Source: Bufo bufo
Taxonomy: Eukaryota > Chordata > Amphibia > Anura > Bufonidae
NCBI RefSeq assembly: GCF_905171765.1
Contig: NC_053390.1
Span: 516,484,852-516,548,851 of the forward strand
DNA length: 64,000 nt
Reading direction: 5' to 3'
This document shows positions 21,277-31,020 of the stretch, piece after piece. Positions within the stretch are counted from its first letter, which is position 1. Every line of letters starts with the position of its first letter. Under the pieces are notes generated by a model. That model was not told where the DNA came from, made no database searches, and saw only the letters and a program-made list of their open reading frames with translations. A program made the position numbers and the translations under genes.

Positions 21277-21636
21277 CTATGGTTGATTTAAGACTGCCCC
21301 CGTTTGCTGGATTGCCTGGACAGTGTGGGCTCTGTTGGGGAGGGCACTTTTCAATGGGGGCTGCGAGATCTTTTGTTTCTGAGCGCCATTATAGGGTGGT
21401 GGCTCATCTTGTCCCACAGTATACATGTACATATTTGTTCCTTCATCCCATCTCACTGTCCCCCCAGTCGCCATTAATCTACTTGCCATTTGGTGCCATG
21501 CTTGTGCCGCACCTAACAATCTTTCATCGCTCAACTTTCCTTGACATTGCTGTAACACTCTTTTCCATATTTCAACATTCAGTTCTCCATTAATATCACA
21601 TCCTGCAATCTTCATCAACTTCTTATGGTTTTTCAC
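21277..21636 (-). pseudogene. retroviral gag-like fragment
   Basis: A 119-residue open stretch about 690 bp downstream of the primer site on the same strand. It carries VEIWKRVLQQCQGKLSDERL, a proline-rich QDEPPPYN (a PPPY-type late-domain motif) and a basic, Gln-rich end. The position after the leader and the PPPY motif support a gag matrix/linker region. No capsid, protease or polymerase follows. The family cannot be named from this fragment. Confidence 0.5.
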
Positions 21637-22328
21637 ATATTTATTAATTTATTTTCTCGCTACTAACTGGGGGGTAGTATGTTCTTCTCCTTTATGAGAC
21701 TGGGACTGGCCCATTTAAACAGCAATATTTGAGACTGACACACACAAACCGCACAGACACACACCTCAGACAAAGGGTTCACCCTCCCCTCTGGTTGGCC
21801 CAATCTAACTATCTATCGCGTCTGACTAGTCAGCCCAGGATTCCCCTCCGCACCTCTTCCTGATCAGATCAGGCTGAATTACCTCCGCACCTCAGGACCT
21901 TCCTCCGCACCTCTTCCTGATCAGGTCAGGCGGAATAATTTGCGTCCTTCGTTGGTGCATCAACACACTATCTGGCCTAAACCAGGAGGTTACTTTTCCC
22001 TTGATTTGTCTGTGGTCTTACCGTCCATGCTCAATTCACTCCTCGGACAATCATATCTACACATAAGCACATATACACACCAGAGTGATCTATCAATTCA
22101 GACTATGGTTCTATGGACCCAGGCTTTCAGCATTTCAGCCGACTACTAAACTCACATGGGCACCACTATACAGCAGACTAAGCCACCATGACGTGACTGA
22201 ATAGCAGAAAGCCAGGTAAGATAATTAATTTTCTTACCTTTCTTTGAAGCAGCGGTCCTCTCCTCTCATGCCGGTCATCAGATCCTGGGGGCTCCTGAGG
22301 GTCGGCTGTTGATGCTCCCTCTGCCTGG

Positions 22329-22346
22329 GCCCCATGTTGGGCGCCA
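22329..22346 (-). promoter_or_regulatory. retroviral primer-binding site, lysine-tRNA type
   Basis: On the minus strand TGGCGCCCAACATGGGGC follows the LTR end (CTTCAACA) after two bases. It matches, from memory, the tRNA-Lys1,2 primer site with one mismatch. Confidence 0.75.
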
Positions 22347-22348
22347 AC

Positions 22349-22511
22349 TGTTGAAGCTTTCAATTAAAGTATTTAAGATACACTCTGGTGCCCAAAATCA
22401 AGGCACCCCAAGGGGTTAATATCCATGCGTGGTAGAGACAGACACTGACACAGGTGGGTCAAAGACAATCTCTCTTTCCTATTTTATTACAGTAAGTTTA
22501 AGCAGTTTATA
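22349..22511 (-). repeat. R/U5 end of the retroviral 5' LTR
   Basis: Reads on the minus strand to a terminal CTTCAACA. An AATAAA polyadenylation signal lies at 22483-22488 (minus). Its upstream side is cut by the Tc1 element at 22514. Confidence 0.65.
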
Positions 22512-22513
22512 TA

Positions 22514-24107
22514 CAAACCGGATTCCAAAAAAGTTGGGACACTAAACAAATTGTGAATAAAAACTGAATGCAATGATGTGGAGATGGCAAATATCAATAT
22601 TTTATTTGTAATAGAACGTAGATGACAGATCAAATGTTTAATCCGAGTAAATGTATCATTTTAAAGGAAAAATACGTTGATTCCAATTTTCACGGTGTCA
22701 ACAAATCCCAAAAAAGTTGGGACAAGTAGCAATAAGAGGCTGGAAAAAGTAAATTTGAGCATAACGAAGAGCTGGAAGACCAATTAACACTAATTAGGTC
22801 AATTGGCAACATGATTGGGTATAAAAAGAGCTTCTCAGAGTGGCAGTGTCTCTCAGAAGCCAAGATGGGTAGAGGATCACCAATTCCCACAATGTTGCGC
22901 AGAAAGATAGTGGAGCAATATCAGAAAGGTGTTACCCAGTGAAAAATTGCAAAGACTTTGCATCTATCATCATCAACTGTGCATAACATCATCCGAAGAT
23001 TCAGAGAATCTGGAACAATCTCTGTGCGTAAGGGTCAAGGCCGTAAAACCATACTGGATGCCCGTGATCTCCGGGCCCTTAAACGACACTGCACCACAAA
23101 CAGGAATGCTACTGTAAAGGAAATGACAGAATGGGCTCAGGAATACACCCAGAAACCATTGTCAGTGAACACAATCCACCATGCCATCCGCCGTTGCCAG
23201 CTGAAACTCTACAGTGCAAAGAAGAAGCCATTTCTAAGCAAGATCCACAAGCTCAGGTGTTTTCACTGGGCCAGGGATCATTTAAAATGGAGTGTGGCAA
23301 AATGGAAGACTGTTCTGTGGTCAGACGAGTCACAATTCAAAGTTCTTTTTGGAAATCTGGGACGCCATGTCATCCGGATCAAAGAGGACAAGGACAACCC
23401 AAGTTGTTATCAACGCTCAGTTCAGAAGCCTGCATCTCTGATGGTATGGGGTTGCATGAGTGCGTGTGGCATGGGCAGCTTGCATGTCTGGAAAGGCACC
23501 ATCAATGCAGAAAAATATATTCAGGTTCTAGAACAACATATGCTCCCATCCAGACGTCATCTCTTTCAGGGAAGACCCTGCATTTTTCAACAAGATAATG
23601 CCAGACCACATTCTGCATCAATCACAACATCATGGCTGCGTAGGAGAAGGATCCGGGTACTGAAATGGCCAGTCTGCAGTCCAGATCTTTCACCTATAGA
23701 GAACATTTGGCGCATCATAAAGAGAAAGGTGCAACAAAGAAGGCCCAAGACGATTGAACAGTTAGAGGCCTGTATTAGACAAGAATGGGAGAGCATTCCT
23801 ATTTCTAAACTTGAGAAACTGGTCTCCTCGGTCCCCAGACGTCTGTTGAGGGTTGTAAGAAGAAGGGGAGATGCCACACAGTGGTGAAAATGGCCTTGTC
23901 CCAACTTTTTGGGGATTTGTTGACACCATGAAATTCTGATTCAACATATTTTTCCCTTAAAATGGTAAATTTTCTCAGTTTAAACTTTTGTTCCGTGATT
24001 TATGTTCTATTCTGAATAAAATATTAGAAGTTGGCACCTCCACATCATTGCATTCAGTTCTTATTCACGATTTGTATAGTGTCCCAACTTTTTTGGAATC
24101 CGGTTTG
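22514..24107 (+). mobile_element. Tc1-like element of DD34E type
   Basis: Ends are inverted copies (CAAACCGGATTCCAAAAAAG on the left, its reverse at 24088-24107) with about 75 bp of similarity and TA on both sides (22512-22513, 24108-24109). Inner direct repeats AAAAAAGTTGGGAC near 22711 and, reversed, near 23900 give an IR/DR layout. Inserted in the retroviral LTR. Confidence 0.92.
22865..23887 (+). pseudogene. Tc1-like transposase, DD34E, one premature stop
   Basis: Frame of 340 codons from the Met at 22865 to 23887. The N-terminal helix-turn-helix is interrupted by a single TGA at codon 26 (22940-22942), consistent with a CGA-to-TGA change. After it the frame is open: a second DNA-binding region with KGQGRKTI, then catalytic Asp in LWSDESQF, Asp in FQQDNARPH and Glu in PDLSPIENIW, with 34 residues between the last two. 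Met at 22958 could start a 309-residue product lacking the first DNA-binding helix. Otherwise complete, so inactivation is recent. Confidence 0.9.
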
Positions 24108-24109
24108 TA

Positions 24110-24263
24110 TCTTCAGGGAGGGCGTTCTTCCACTGAGGCCCATGCATTGTTTCATTGGCTTAAAAGTTAAGAAGGAATGAGATAACACTTGGCATCTGCA
24201 CATTGTGCACTCTTACATACTTTGGTATGTGAACTAATGTAAACATCTGTGTGCCAGCGCCAT
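24110..24263 (-). repeat. middle block of the retroviral 5' LTR
   Basis: Sequence between the Tc1 element and the gypsy element, ending at the GCCAT duplication (24259-24263). Assigned to the LTR only because the blocks on both sides are. Confidence 0.45.
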
Positions 24264-24891
24264 TGTCACGAACCGGCAGGACAGGTAGTGAATCCTCTGC
24301 ACCAGAGAGGCGATGGCGCGGGTTGTACCAGAGGACCGGTTCTAAGCAGTTACTGGTCTTCACCAGAGCCCGCCGCAAAGCGGGATGGATTTGCCGCGGC
24401 GGTAACTACCAGGTCGTGTCCCCTAGTAACAACTCGACCTCTCTGGCAACTGATAAGGCGTGGTACACAGGGAGAAGGCAAGAGCGTAGTCGGACGAAGC
24501 AGCGGTCAGGGCAGGCGGCAAAGGTTCAAAGGCGGGTGGATGGTAGCAATGGGTCTGGCAACAGGTAAGGCAAACTAACATCATAGGGAACGCTTTCTCT
24601 GAGGCACAAGGCACAAAGATCCGGCAGAAGGCTGTGGGAGGAGAAGGTATAAATAGACAGTGCACAGGTGCAGCCTAATTAAGTCAGCACTGCCTCTCAC
24701 AACCTTAACCCTTAATAACCCCTTTGGACCAGGCACCAATCACTGGTGCACTGGTCCTTTGAATCTAAGAGTCCCGGCGCGCGCGCCCTAGAGAACGAGG
24801 ACGCACACGCCGAGACGCTGGAGTGCTGCCTGGGGACATACGCTGTGAGCGCTCCGAGACCAGCAGGCGACCCAGAGCGCTCAGCGTAACA
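24264..24891 (-). repeat. 3' LTR of gypsy element 2
   Basis: 628 bp; on the minus strand TGTTACGC...GTTCGTGACA. Contains the last 127 bp of the pol frame. About ten substitutions from the 5' LTR plus a 2-bp difference in a GC dinucleotide run. Confidence 0.93.
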
Positions 24892-27800
24892 GTACCCCCC
24901 CCCTTTGGTCTCCCTCCCTTTTTGGTACCGAAGAACTTGCAGCCCTCCCAGTCGACCAAAAAAAATCTTTTCCCCCGGGAGATCTTGGTCGCCAAGATCT
25001 CCTTGACAGAGAATATATCGGAGGTACCGGCGACAGGGGTGGGAGAAACAAGCTTGGGAGAAAAACGGTTAAAGATAGCAGGTTTAAGAAGGGAGACATG
25101 GAAGGAGTTATGGATTCGGAGGGAGGGAGGAAGATGGAGCTGATAAGAAACTTGATTGATACGACTCTTGATTTTATAGGGTCCCAAGAAACGAGGGCCC
25201 AACTTGTAACTTGGGACCCTAAATCGGATGTACCTAGAGGAGAGCCACACCTTGTCACCCGGGCGAAATTCCGGTGGAGATCTGCGTCTCTTGCCAGCTT
25301 GAACCTTCATACGGGCGGAAGCCCTGAGGAGAGCAGCGTGGGTTTCTCGCCAGATGGAGGAAAAATCCTGTACAAGACTGTCAACGGCAGGTACAGAAGG
25401 AGGAGTGGGAGACTGCGGCAGCGGTGGAAGAGGATGACGGCCAAAAACTACAAAGAAAGGAGACTTGTTAGAGGAAGAGGATTGTTTGTAGTTGTAGGAG
25501 AACTCCGCCCAGGGAAGTAGATCAGCCCAGTCGTCATGGCGAGAGGATACAAAGTGACGCAGATAGTCACCCAAAATCTGGTTCACCCGTTTTACTTGGC
25601 CGTTAGATTGAGGGTGGTACGAAGAAGAAAAGTCCAATTTGATCCCGAGCTGGGCACATAGAGCCCTCCAGAATTTGGAGACGAATTGTACCCCACGATC
25701 CGAGACAATATGTTTGGGAAGGCCATGGAGACGGAAGATGTGTTGGAAAAATTGTTTGGCCAACATGGGTGCAGAGGGTAGACCGGGCAGGGGTACAAAG
25801 TGAGCCATCTTGGAGAAGCGATCCACCACGACCCAAATAACAGACTTGCCATGGGAGGAGGGAAGATCAGTAATAAAGTCCATGGCGATGTGAGACCAGG
25901 GAACTTCAGGAACAGGTAGAGGCAAGAGGAGACCCGCTGGTCTCTGGCGAGGCGATTTATCCCGGGCGCAAATCATACAGGCCTGGACGAAGTCCGAGAC
26001 ATCTTTCTCCAGAGAAGGCCACCAGTACCTTTGGGAGATTAGTTGGAGAGACTTTAGCACCCCTGGATGAGCGGCAAAAGGGGAGGCGTGGCCCCACTTG
26101 AGAATTCGCAGCCGCTGACGTGGAGGTACGTAGGATTTGCCAGGAGGAAGAAGGCGCAGGTCCACGGGAGCGACTGTAATAAGGCGTTCTGGAGGGATAA
26201 TATATCGAGGTGTTAACTCGTCGCCCACCACATCAGAGGAGCGAGACAGAGCATCTGCCCTAATGTTCTTACAAGCCGGACGGAAATGGATCTCAAAGTT
26301 AAAGCGGGCGAAGAACAGAGACCAACGAGCCTGACGGGGATTTAATCTCTGAGCAGACTGGAGATAAGCCAGGTTCTTGTGGTCCGTGAAGATGTACACA
26401 GGATGTCTGGCCCCCTCGAGTAAATGTCTCCATTCCTCCAGTGCCAATTTAATAGCCAGCAGTTCCCTGTCCCCAATGGAGTAATTTCTCTTTGCGGAAG
26501 AGAATGTTTTTGAAAAGAAGCCACAAGTTGAAGTCTTGCCCCGGGAACATTTCTGGGTGCGGACGGCTCCGGCTCCCACCGAGGAGGCATCCACTTCAAG
26601 AGAGAAGGGCTTGGTGGAATCTGGTCTAGAGAGAACGGGTGCAGAGGCAAAGGCGGATTTCAGGGACTGGAAGGCTTCCTCGGCTTGGGAAGGCCAGGAT
26701 TTGGGGTTAGCTCCTTTTCTAGTGAGGGCCACGATAGGAGCTACCAGAGTGGAATAGTGAGGGATGAATTGCCTGTAGTAATTCGCAAAGCCCAGAAATC
26801 TTTGTATGGCTCGGAGACCAGAGGGACGTGGCCAATCCAGAACCACCGAGAGTTTGGCTGGGTCCATTTGAAGTCCTTGGGCTGAGATAATGTATCCCAG
26901 GAAAGGCAGGGAGGTCTGTTCAAATAGACATTTTTCAAGTTTAGCGTATAGGCGATTTCTCCTTAGACGAGTAAGAACTTGTTGCACATGGACCCGGTGT
27001 TGATCCAAATTGGAGGAAAAGATGAGGATATCATTCAGGTATACGACCACGCAGGTGTAAAGTAAGTCCCTGAAAATGTCATTGACGAATTCCTGGAAGA
27101 CAGCAGGTGCGTTGCAGAGTCCAAAGGGCATCACCAAATACTCAAAATGGCCGTCCCTTGTGTTAAAGGCAATCTTCCATTCGTCTCCCTCACGGATACG
27201 GATCAGATTATAGGCCCCTCGGAGGTCCAATTTAGTGAAGATCTTAGCCCCTCGGAGACGATCAAATAGCACAGAGATTAGAGGCAGAGGGTAACGGTTC
27301 TTGATGGTAATTTTATTAAGACCTCTGTAGTCAATGCAGGGGCGGAGGGAGCCGTCTTTTTTTGTCACGAAGAAAAAACCGGCCCCAGCAGGAGAAGAAG
27401 ATTTTCTTATGAATCCTCTCTGTAGGTTCTCACGTATATAGTCGGACATGGCAAGAGTCTCAGGAGGTGAGAGAGGATAAATTCTGCCCCGAGGTTGAGT
27501 AGAACCGAGTATCAGGTCGATCGGGCAATCATAGGATCGGTGAGGAGGAAGAACCTCAGCTTGTTTCTTGCAGAAGACATCCGTGAAGGAATGGTATGGC
27601 TTGGGCAGCCCAGAAGGCGGAGAAACTTGCGGGTTCTGTTTGACCAGAGCAGGCTTGAGACAGCGGTCCGAACAGGAGGAGCCCCAACGCAGGATCTCAC
27701 CGGTGGACCAATTCAGGACAGGACTATGACGTTGAAGCCACGGCAGACCCAGGAGGAGTTCGGAGGAACAGAAGGGAAGGACAAAAAACTCTAAAGTCTC

Positions 27801-28127
27801 GGTATGAAATATTCCGATGTCCATCTGTAGAGGCTGGGTACGGAACTGCACGGTGGCTGAGAATCTCTCACCGTTAACAGTAGAGATGAAAAACGGCTTG
27901 GGTAGACGGATTACTGGAATACGGTACTTGTCAACCAAGGAGGCGTGAATGAAGTTGCCAGCTGAACCAGAATCCAAGAAGGCGGCTGCGGAGAAAGAGG
28001 ACTTGGAAGAGATGATCAACTGCACGGGTATGATGAGACGTGGAGAGGAAGAATCCACACCTAGCAACGCCTCTCCCACGCTTACTAGGTGCGAGCGTTT
28101 CCCGAACGAGGTGGACGGAGAGGACAA
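24765..28127 (-). CDS. gypsy pol polyprotein, 1120 aa, open frame, catalytic residues lost
   Basis: Domains in order: protease with FLDSGSAGNFI (about residue 50); reverse transcriptase with [41 protein letters not shown] and VVYLNDILIF; RNase H with LEVDASSVGAGAV and FTDHKNLAYLQS; integrase zinc domain (HPG...C-x2-C) and core with MDFITDLP and VSDRGVQF; then a tail. The polymerase motif reads YLND where the family has YLDD (AAT codon). The third integrase residue, 35 residues after the second Asp, is Lys (GQVKRVNQ) where Glu is required. The terminal chromodomain is cut short: FLVDWEG is followed by unrelated FGTKKGGRPKGGG and an LTR-encoded tail. It would be expressed by -1 frameshifting from gag. 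No stop or frameshift in 1120 codons. Confidence 0.93.
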   Translation of the reverse strand: MSSPSTSFGKRSHLVSVGEALLGVDSSSPRLIIPVQLIISSKSSFSAAAFLDSGSAGNFIHASLVDKYRIPVIRLPKPFFISTVNGERFSATVQFRTQPLQMDIGIFHTETLEFFVLPFCSSELLLGLPWLQRHSPVLNWSTGEILRWGSSCSDRCLKPALVKQNPQVSPPSGLPKPYHSFTDVFCKKQAEVLPPHRSYDCPIDLILGSTQPRGRIYPLSPPETLAMSDYIRENLQRGFIRKSSSPAGAGFFFVTKKDGSLRPCIDYRGLNKITIKNRYPLPLISVLFDRLRGAKIFTKLDLRGAYNLIRIREGDEWKIAFNTRDGHFEYLVMPFGLCNAPAVFQEFVNDIFRDLLYTCVVVYLNDILIFSSNLDQHRVHVQQVLTRLRRNRLYAKLEKCLFEQTSLPFLGYIISAQGLQMDPAKLSVVLDWPRPSGLRAIQRFLGFANYYRQFIPHYSTLVAPIVALTRKGANPKSWPSQAEEAFQSLKSAFASAPVLSRPDSTKPFSLEVDASSVGAGAVRTQKCSRGKTSTCGFFSKTFSSAKRNYSIGDRELLAIKLALEEWRHLLEGARHPVYIFTDHKNLAYLQSAQRLNPRQARWSLFFARFNFEIHFRPACKNIRADALSRSSDVVGDELTPRYIIPPERLITVAPVDLRLLPPGKSYVPPRQRLRILKWGHASPFAAHPGVLKSLQLISQRYWWPSLEKDVSDFVQACMICARDKSPRQRPAGLLLPLPVPEVPWSHIAMDFITDLPSSHGKSVIWVVVDRFSKMAHFVPLPGLPSAPMLAKQFFQHIFRLHGLPKHIVSDRGVQFVSKFWRALCAQLGIKLDFSSSYHPQSNGQVKRVNQILGDYLRHFVSSRHDDWADLLPWAEFSYNYKQSSSSNKSPFFVVFGRHPLPPLPQSPTPPSVPAVDSLVQDFSSIWRETHAALLRASARMKVQAGKRRRSPPEFRPGDKVWLSSRYIRFRVPSYKLGPRFLGPYKIKSRINQVSYQLHLPPSLRIHNSFHVSLLKPAIFNRFSPKLVSPTPVAGTSDIFSVKEILATKISRGKRFFLVDWEGCKFFGTKKGGRPKGGGTVTLSALGRLLVSERSQRMSPGSTPASRRVRPRSLGRARRDS
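24895..24908 (-). promoter_or_regulatory. polypurine tract of gypsy element 2
   Basis: On the minus strand CCAAAGGGGGGGGGG stands three bases before the 3' LTR. Confidence 0.75.
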
Positions 28128-29026
28128 TCTCTAAGGAAGTGCTCGGTACTGGCACAGTACAGACACAGGTTCTCGTTTCTGCGGCGGCTTCGTTCTTGCG
28201 GAGTCAAGCGTGACCGATCCACCTGCATGGCTTCCACGGCGGAAAACCCAGTAGCGGGTTGAGGTGGATGCGGAAAAAAGGGAGCCAGACGAGGAAAGCG
28301 TCTAGGACGAGCTTTTTCCTTTTCAAGGAGGAGTTCCTCCTGTCTTTCGGCGAAACGTTTGTCTATCCTAGTGGCCAGCAAGATGAGGTCACAAAGAGTG
28401 GAAGGAAGCTCACGTGCAGCCAGAACGTCCTTTACTTCACTGTTAAGTCCTTTCTTGAAGGTGGCACAAAGGGCTTCATTGTTCCAGTTCAGCTCAGAGG
28501 CCAGAGTGCGGAACTGAATGGCATAGTCACCCACGGAAGAACCTCCTTGGGTCAAATTTAGTAAGGCAGTCTCTGCGGAGGTAACCCGGGCAGGCTCCTC
28601 AAAAACATTCCGGAACTCTAGGCAGAAGCTCTGGACGGATGCGGTGGCAGGATCTGCGCGGTCCCATAGTGGTGTAGCCCAGGCCAGGGCCTTCCCGGAC
28701 AGTAAACTGAGAATAAAGGCTACCTTGGCTCTCTCAGAAGGAAACTGGTCGGACAGAAGCTCGAGGTGGAGAGAGCACTGCGACAAGAACCCACGGCACT
28801 GCTTAGGATCTCCGTCATATTTGTCTGGTAGGGACAAACGTATTCTGGAACCGGTGGTAACTGTAGGCGGAGGTGATGCAGCAGGAGCAGACGGAGGAGC
28901 TGGCTGTTGCAGAGAAGGCAGGAGCTGCTGCAACATAGCGGTCAACTGGGCCAGCTGTTGACCCTGCTGGGCCACAATGGTGGTGAGGTCCTCCAGGCTT
29001 GGCAGGGGAACATCAGTGGGATTCAT
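28085..29026 (-). CDS. gypsy gag, 313 aa, intact
   Basis: The structural protein of element 2. It opens 14 bp inside the 5' LTR edge with MNPTDVPLPS, then a Gln/Leu-rich coiled segment (residues about 18-45), a proline-rich linker, capsid-like sequence (LSLPDKYDGDPKQCRGFLSQ, VAFILSLLSGKALAWATPLW, GDYAIQFRTLASELNWN) and one CCHC knuckle C-x2-C-x4-H-x4-C near residue 290 (CLYCASTEHFLRDC). It ends at 28085 inside the pol frame. Full length for a sushi-type gag, and unbroken. Confidence 0.93.
   Translation of the reverse strand: MNPTDVPLPSLEDLTTIVAQQGQQLAQLTAMLQQLLPSLQQPAPPSAPAASPPPTVTTGSRIRLSLPDKYDGDPKQCRGFLSQCSLHLELLSDQFPSERAKVAFILSLLSGKALAWATPLWDRADPATASVQSFCLEFRNVFEEPARVTSAETALLNLTQGGSSVGDYAIQFRTLASELNWNNEALCATFKKGLNSEVKDVLAARELPSTLCDLILLATRIDKRFAERQEELLLEKEKARPRRFPRLAPFFPHPPQPATGFSAVEAMQVDRSRLTPQERSRRRNENLCLYCASTEHFLRDCPLRPPRSGNART
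28097..28103 (-). promoter_or_regulatory. -1 ribosomal frameshift site GGGAAAC
   Basis: On the minus strand GGGAAAC lies in the gag-pol overlap in the exact phase needed (gag codons GGA AAC; after slipping, GGG AAA reads into pol Gly-Lys). It is a canonical X-XXY-YYZ heptamer, 12 bases before the gag stop. No pseudoknot was checked. Confidence 0.85.
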
Positions 29027-29039
29027 GGCCGGATCTTAC

Positions 29040-29669
29040 TGTCACGAACCGGCAGGACAGGTAGTGAATCCTCTGCACCAGAGAGGCGATGGCGCGGGTT
29101 GTACCAGAGGACCGGTTCTAAGCAGTTACTGGTCTTCACCAGAGCCCGCCGCAAAGCGGGATAGATTTGCCGCGGCGATAACTACCAGGTCGTGTCCCCT
29201 AGTAACAACTCGACCTCTCTGGCAACTGATAAGGCGTGGTACACAGGGAGAAGGCAAGAGCGTAGTCGGACGAAGCAGCGGTCAGGGCAGGCGGCAAAGG
29301 TTCAAAGGCGAGTGGACGGTAGCAACGGGTACGGCAACAGGTAAGGCAAACTAACATCATAGGGAACGCTTTCTCTGAGGCACAAGGCACAAAGATCCGG
29401 CAGAAGGCTGTGGGAGGAGAAGGTATAAATGGACAGTGCACAGGTGCAGCCTAATTAAGTCAGCACTGCCTCTCACAACCTTAACCCTTAATAACCCCTT
29501 TGGACCAGGCACCAATCACTGGTGCACTGGTCCTTTGAATCTAAGAGTCCCGGCGCGCGCGCGCCCTAGAGAGCGAGGACGCACACGCCGAGACGCTGGA
29601 GTGCTGCCTGGGGACATACGCTGTGAGCGCTCCGAGACCAGCAGGCGACCCGGAGCGCTCAGCGTAACA
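29040..29669 (-). repeat. 5' LTR of gypsy element 2
   Basis: 630 bp, drives gag-pol on the minus strand. A minus-strand TTATTAAGGGTT and a GGTATAAAT sequence on the opposite strand near 29421 are visible; no clear minus TATA box was assigned. Followed by the GCCAT duplication. Confidence 0.93.
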
Positions 29670-29674
29670 GCCAT

Positions 29675-29920
29675 ATTGCACACTAATATCAATATTGCAT
29701 ACGTCATATGTGACACCTCAAGGAGGAGCTTTTATAGACACTAACTAATTGGCTTAAGCATTCTTCTATAGTCCATACATCATTATTGACACATCTGTGT
29801 GGAGAAGAGAGGGGCCTCCCCCTCCTCAGTGTTGAATAAACAGGCACCTTGAAGCAAAGGGGGAGGGGAGGCACTTGTGATATGGAAGAGGCAGTTTCAC
29901 ACAGCTACATTGAAATCATT
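29675..29920 (-). repeat. U3 part of the retroviral 5' LTR with TATA box
   Basis: Minus-strand TATAAAAG at 29729-29736 lies about 200 bp (insertions removed) upstream of the AATAAA signal, as in a retroviral promoter. The outer LTR edge is uncertain. An alternative is that this is unrelated flanking DNA, but the TATA-to-polyA spacing argues for U3. Confidence 0.5.
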
Positions 29921-30655
29921 TTATTACGTAGTCCTTGAAACAGAATAATATTCACATCTCTATCAGTAGAACATAGAGGGGGCATTGATACTTTAGAAGA
30001 CTAAGTAACTCCAAACGCTGTTACTAGAGATGAGCAAATCGAAGTTGACAAAGTGGAATTCGATCCGAATTTCAAGAAAAATTCGATTAGCACCGAATCT
30101 GAATCTCCTCATGCTTCGTGGTAACGAAAAGCATTTTTTCCTAAAATACTGCCGGTGTGAGGACACGGGGCAAGGAACTCTAGGAAGGCGAGATCACCCA
30201 TAATGCCATGCATGCAGCCAATCAGCAGCTAAACAGCCCTGTGATGTCACAGCCCTATAAATAGCGTCAGCCATCTTGGATTCTGCCATTTTCCAGTGTA
30301 CTTAGTGCAGGGAGAGATGTCAGCAGGCAATAAGGACAGTGCTAGAATTAACTTCATTGTGCTAAAAAAAACAATTTACAAGTGCAGGGAAAGATTATTC
30401 AAGGTGTAGGGAAAGGATAGGGAGGTATCATTCCACAGTATTTATGTTGAACAGGGTTCAGTAGGGGAGGTTACAGCCTGGGTAATAGGAACAATCCTAT
30501 TACACCTTGCTGCACTGACTGGGCACCCAAATTGCCATTATACAGCTCTGTAATTCCAGCAAACCGTTCTTGTTATTGGGGTGCAAGTGCTGTTTGATAC
30601 AGCCATTAACAGGGTTTATTACAAGGAAAAATTTCTATGACTTATTTTCCCTTGT

Positions 30656-31020
30656 GCGGTGCAGTTATATGTTCTAAAGCATTTTTGGCTTTTATTAGTG
30701 GGAAAAAAAGGGCTTATTAGCCTTTGTGTGGTGAAGTACGAAAACTACAGCCCTTTTTGTCGTATATTAGTGGCAAAAGTAAAATATATTTGCTGTTCAG
30801 TGGTGCAGTTATATGTTCTAAAGCCCTTTTTGCCGTGTATTAGTGGCAAAAGGTAAATATATTTGCCATTCAGCGGTGCAGTTATATGTTCTAAAGCATT
30901 CTGTGGCGTGTATAAGTGGAAAAAATAAGGGCCTGTTTTCCACTCAGCGGTGCAGTTATATGTTATAAATCCCTTTTTTGTATATGTATTAGTGGGGGAA
31001 AAGGGCTTATTAGCCGTTGT
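30656..31020. repeat. 73-bp tandem repeat in hAT copy 2
   Basis: GGTGCAGTTATATGTTCTAAAGC recurs (with minor changes) near 30658, 30802, 30874 and 30948, with an intermediate degenerate unit, a spacing of about 72-74 bp. It sits upstream of the transposase, mirroring the 90-bp array upstream of copy 1. Confidence 0.8.

Larger units (their letters stand above)
24264..29669 (-). mobile_element. Ty3/gypsy element 2, open gag and pol but mutated active sites
   Basis: LTRs at 24264-24891 and 29040-29669 are about 98% identical and flanked by perfect GCCAT duplications (24259-24263, 29670-29674). Gag and pol are each open on the minus strand, overlap by 43 bp in -1 phase and share a canonical slippery site. 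Despite the open frames, the reverse transcriptase and integrase catalytic residues are replaced, so it is predicted to be unable to copy or insert itself. Recent insertion. Confidence 0.95.
21059..29920 (-). mobile_element. endogenous retrovirus 5' fragment, split by two later insertions
   Basis: On the minus strand an LTR, primer site, leader and gag remnant are in retroviral order, but everything downstream of gag is missing. The LTR is in three blocks (29675 to about 29920, 24110-24263, 22349-22511) because a gypsy element and a Tc1 element inserted into it. The 5' boundary of the LTR near 29.9 kb is not fixed. Removing the insertions gives an LTR of about 550 bp. This is an old, incomplete genomic copy with no potential to form virus. 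Confidence 0.65.

Noticed and set aside
24823..25520. Plus-strand frames over gypsy element 2
   Set aside because: They are antisense to the 1120-codon pol frame and carry no domain.
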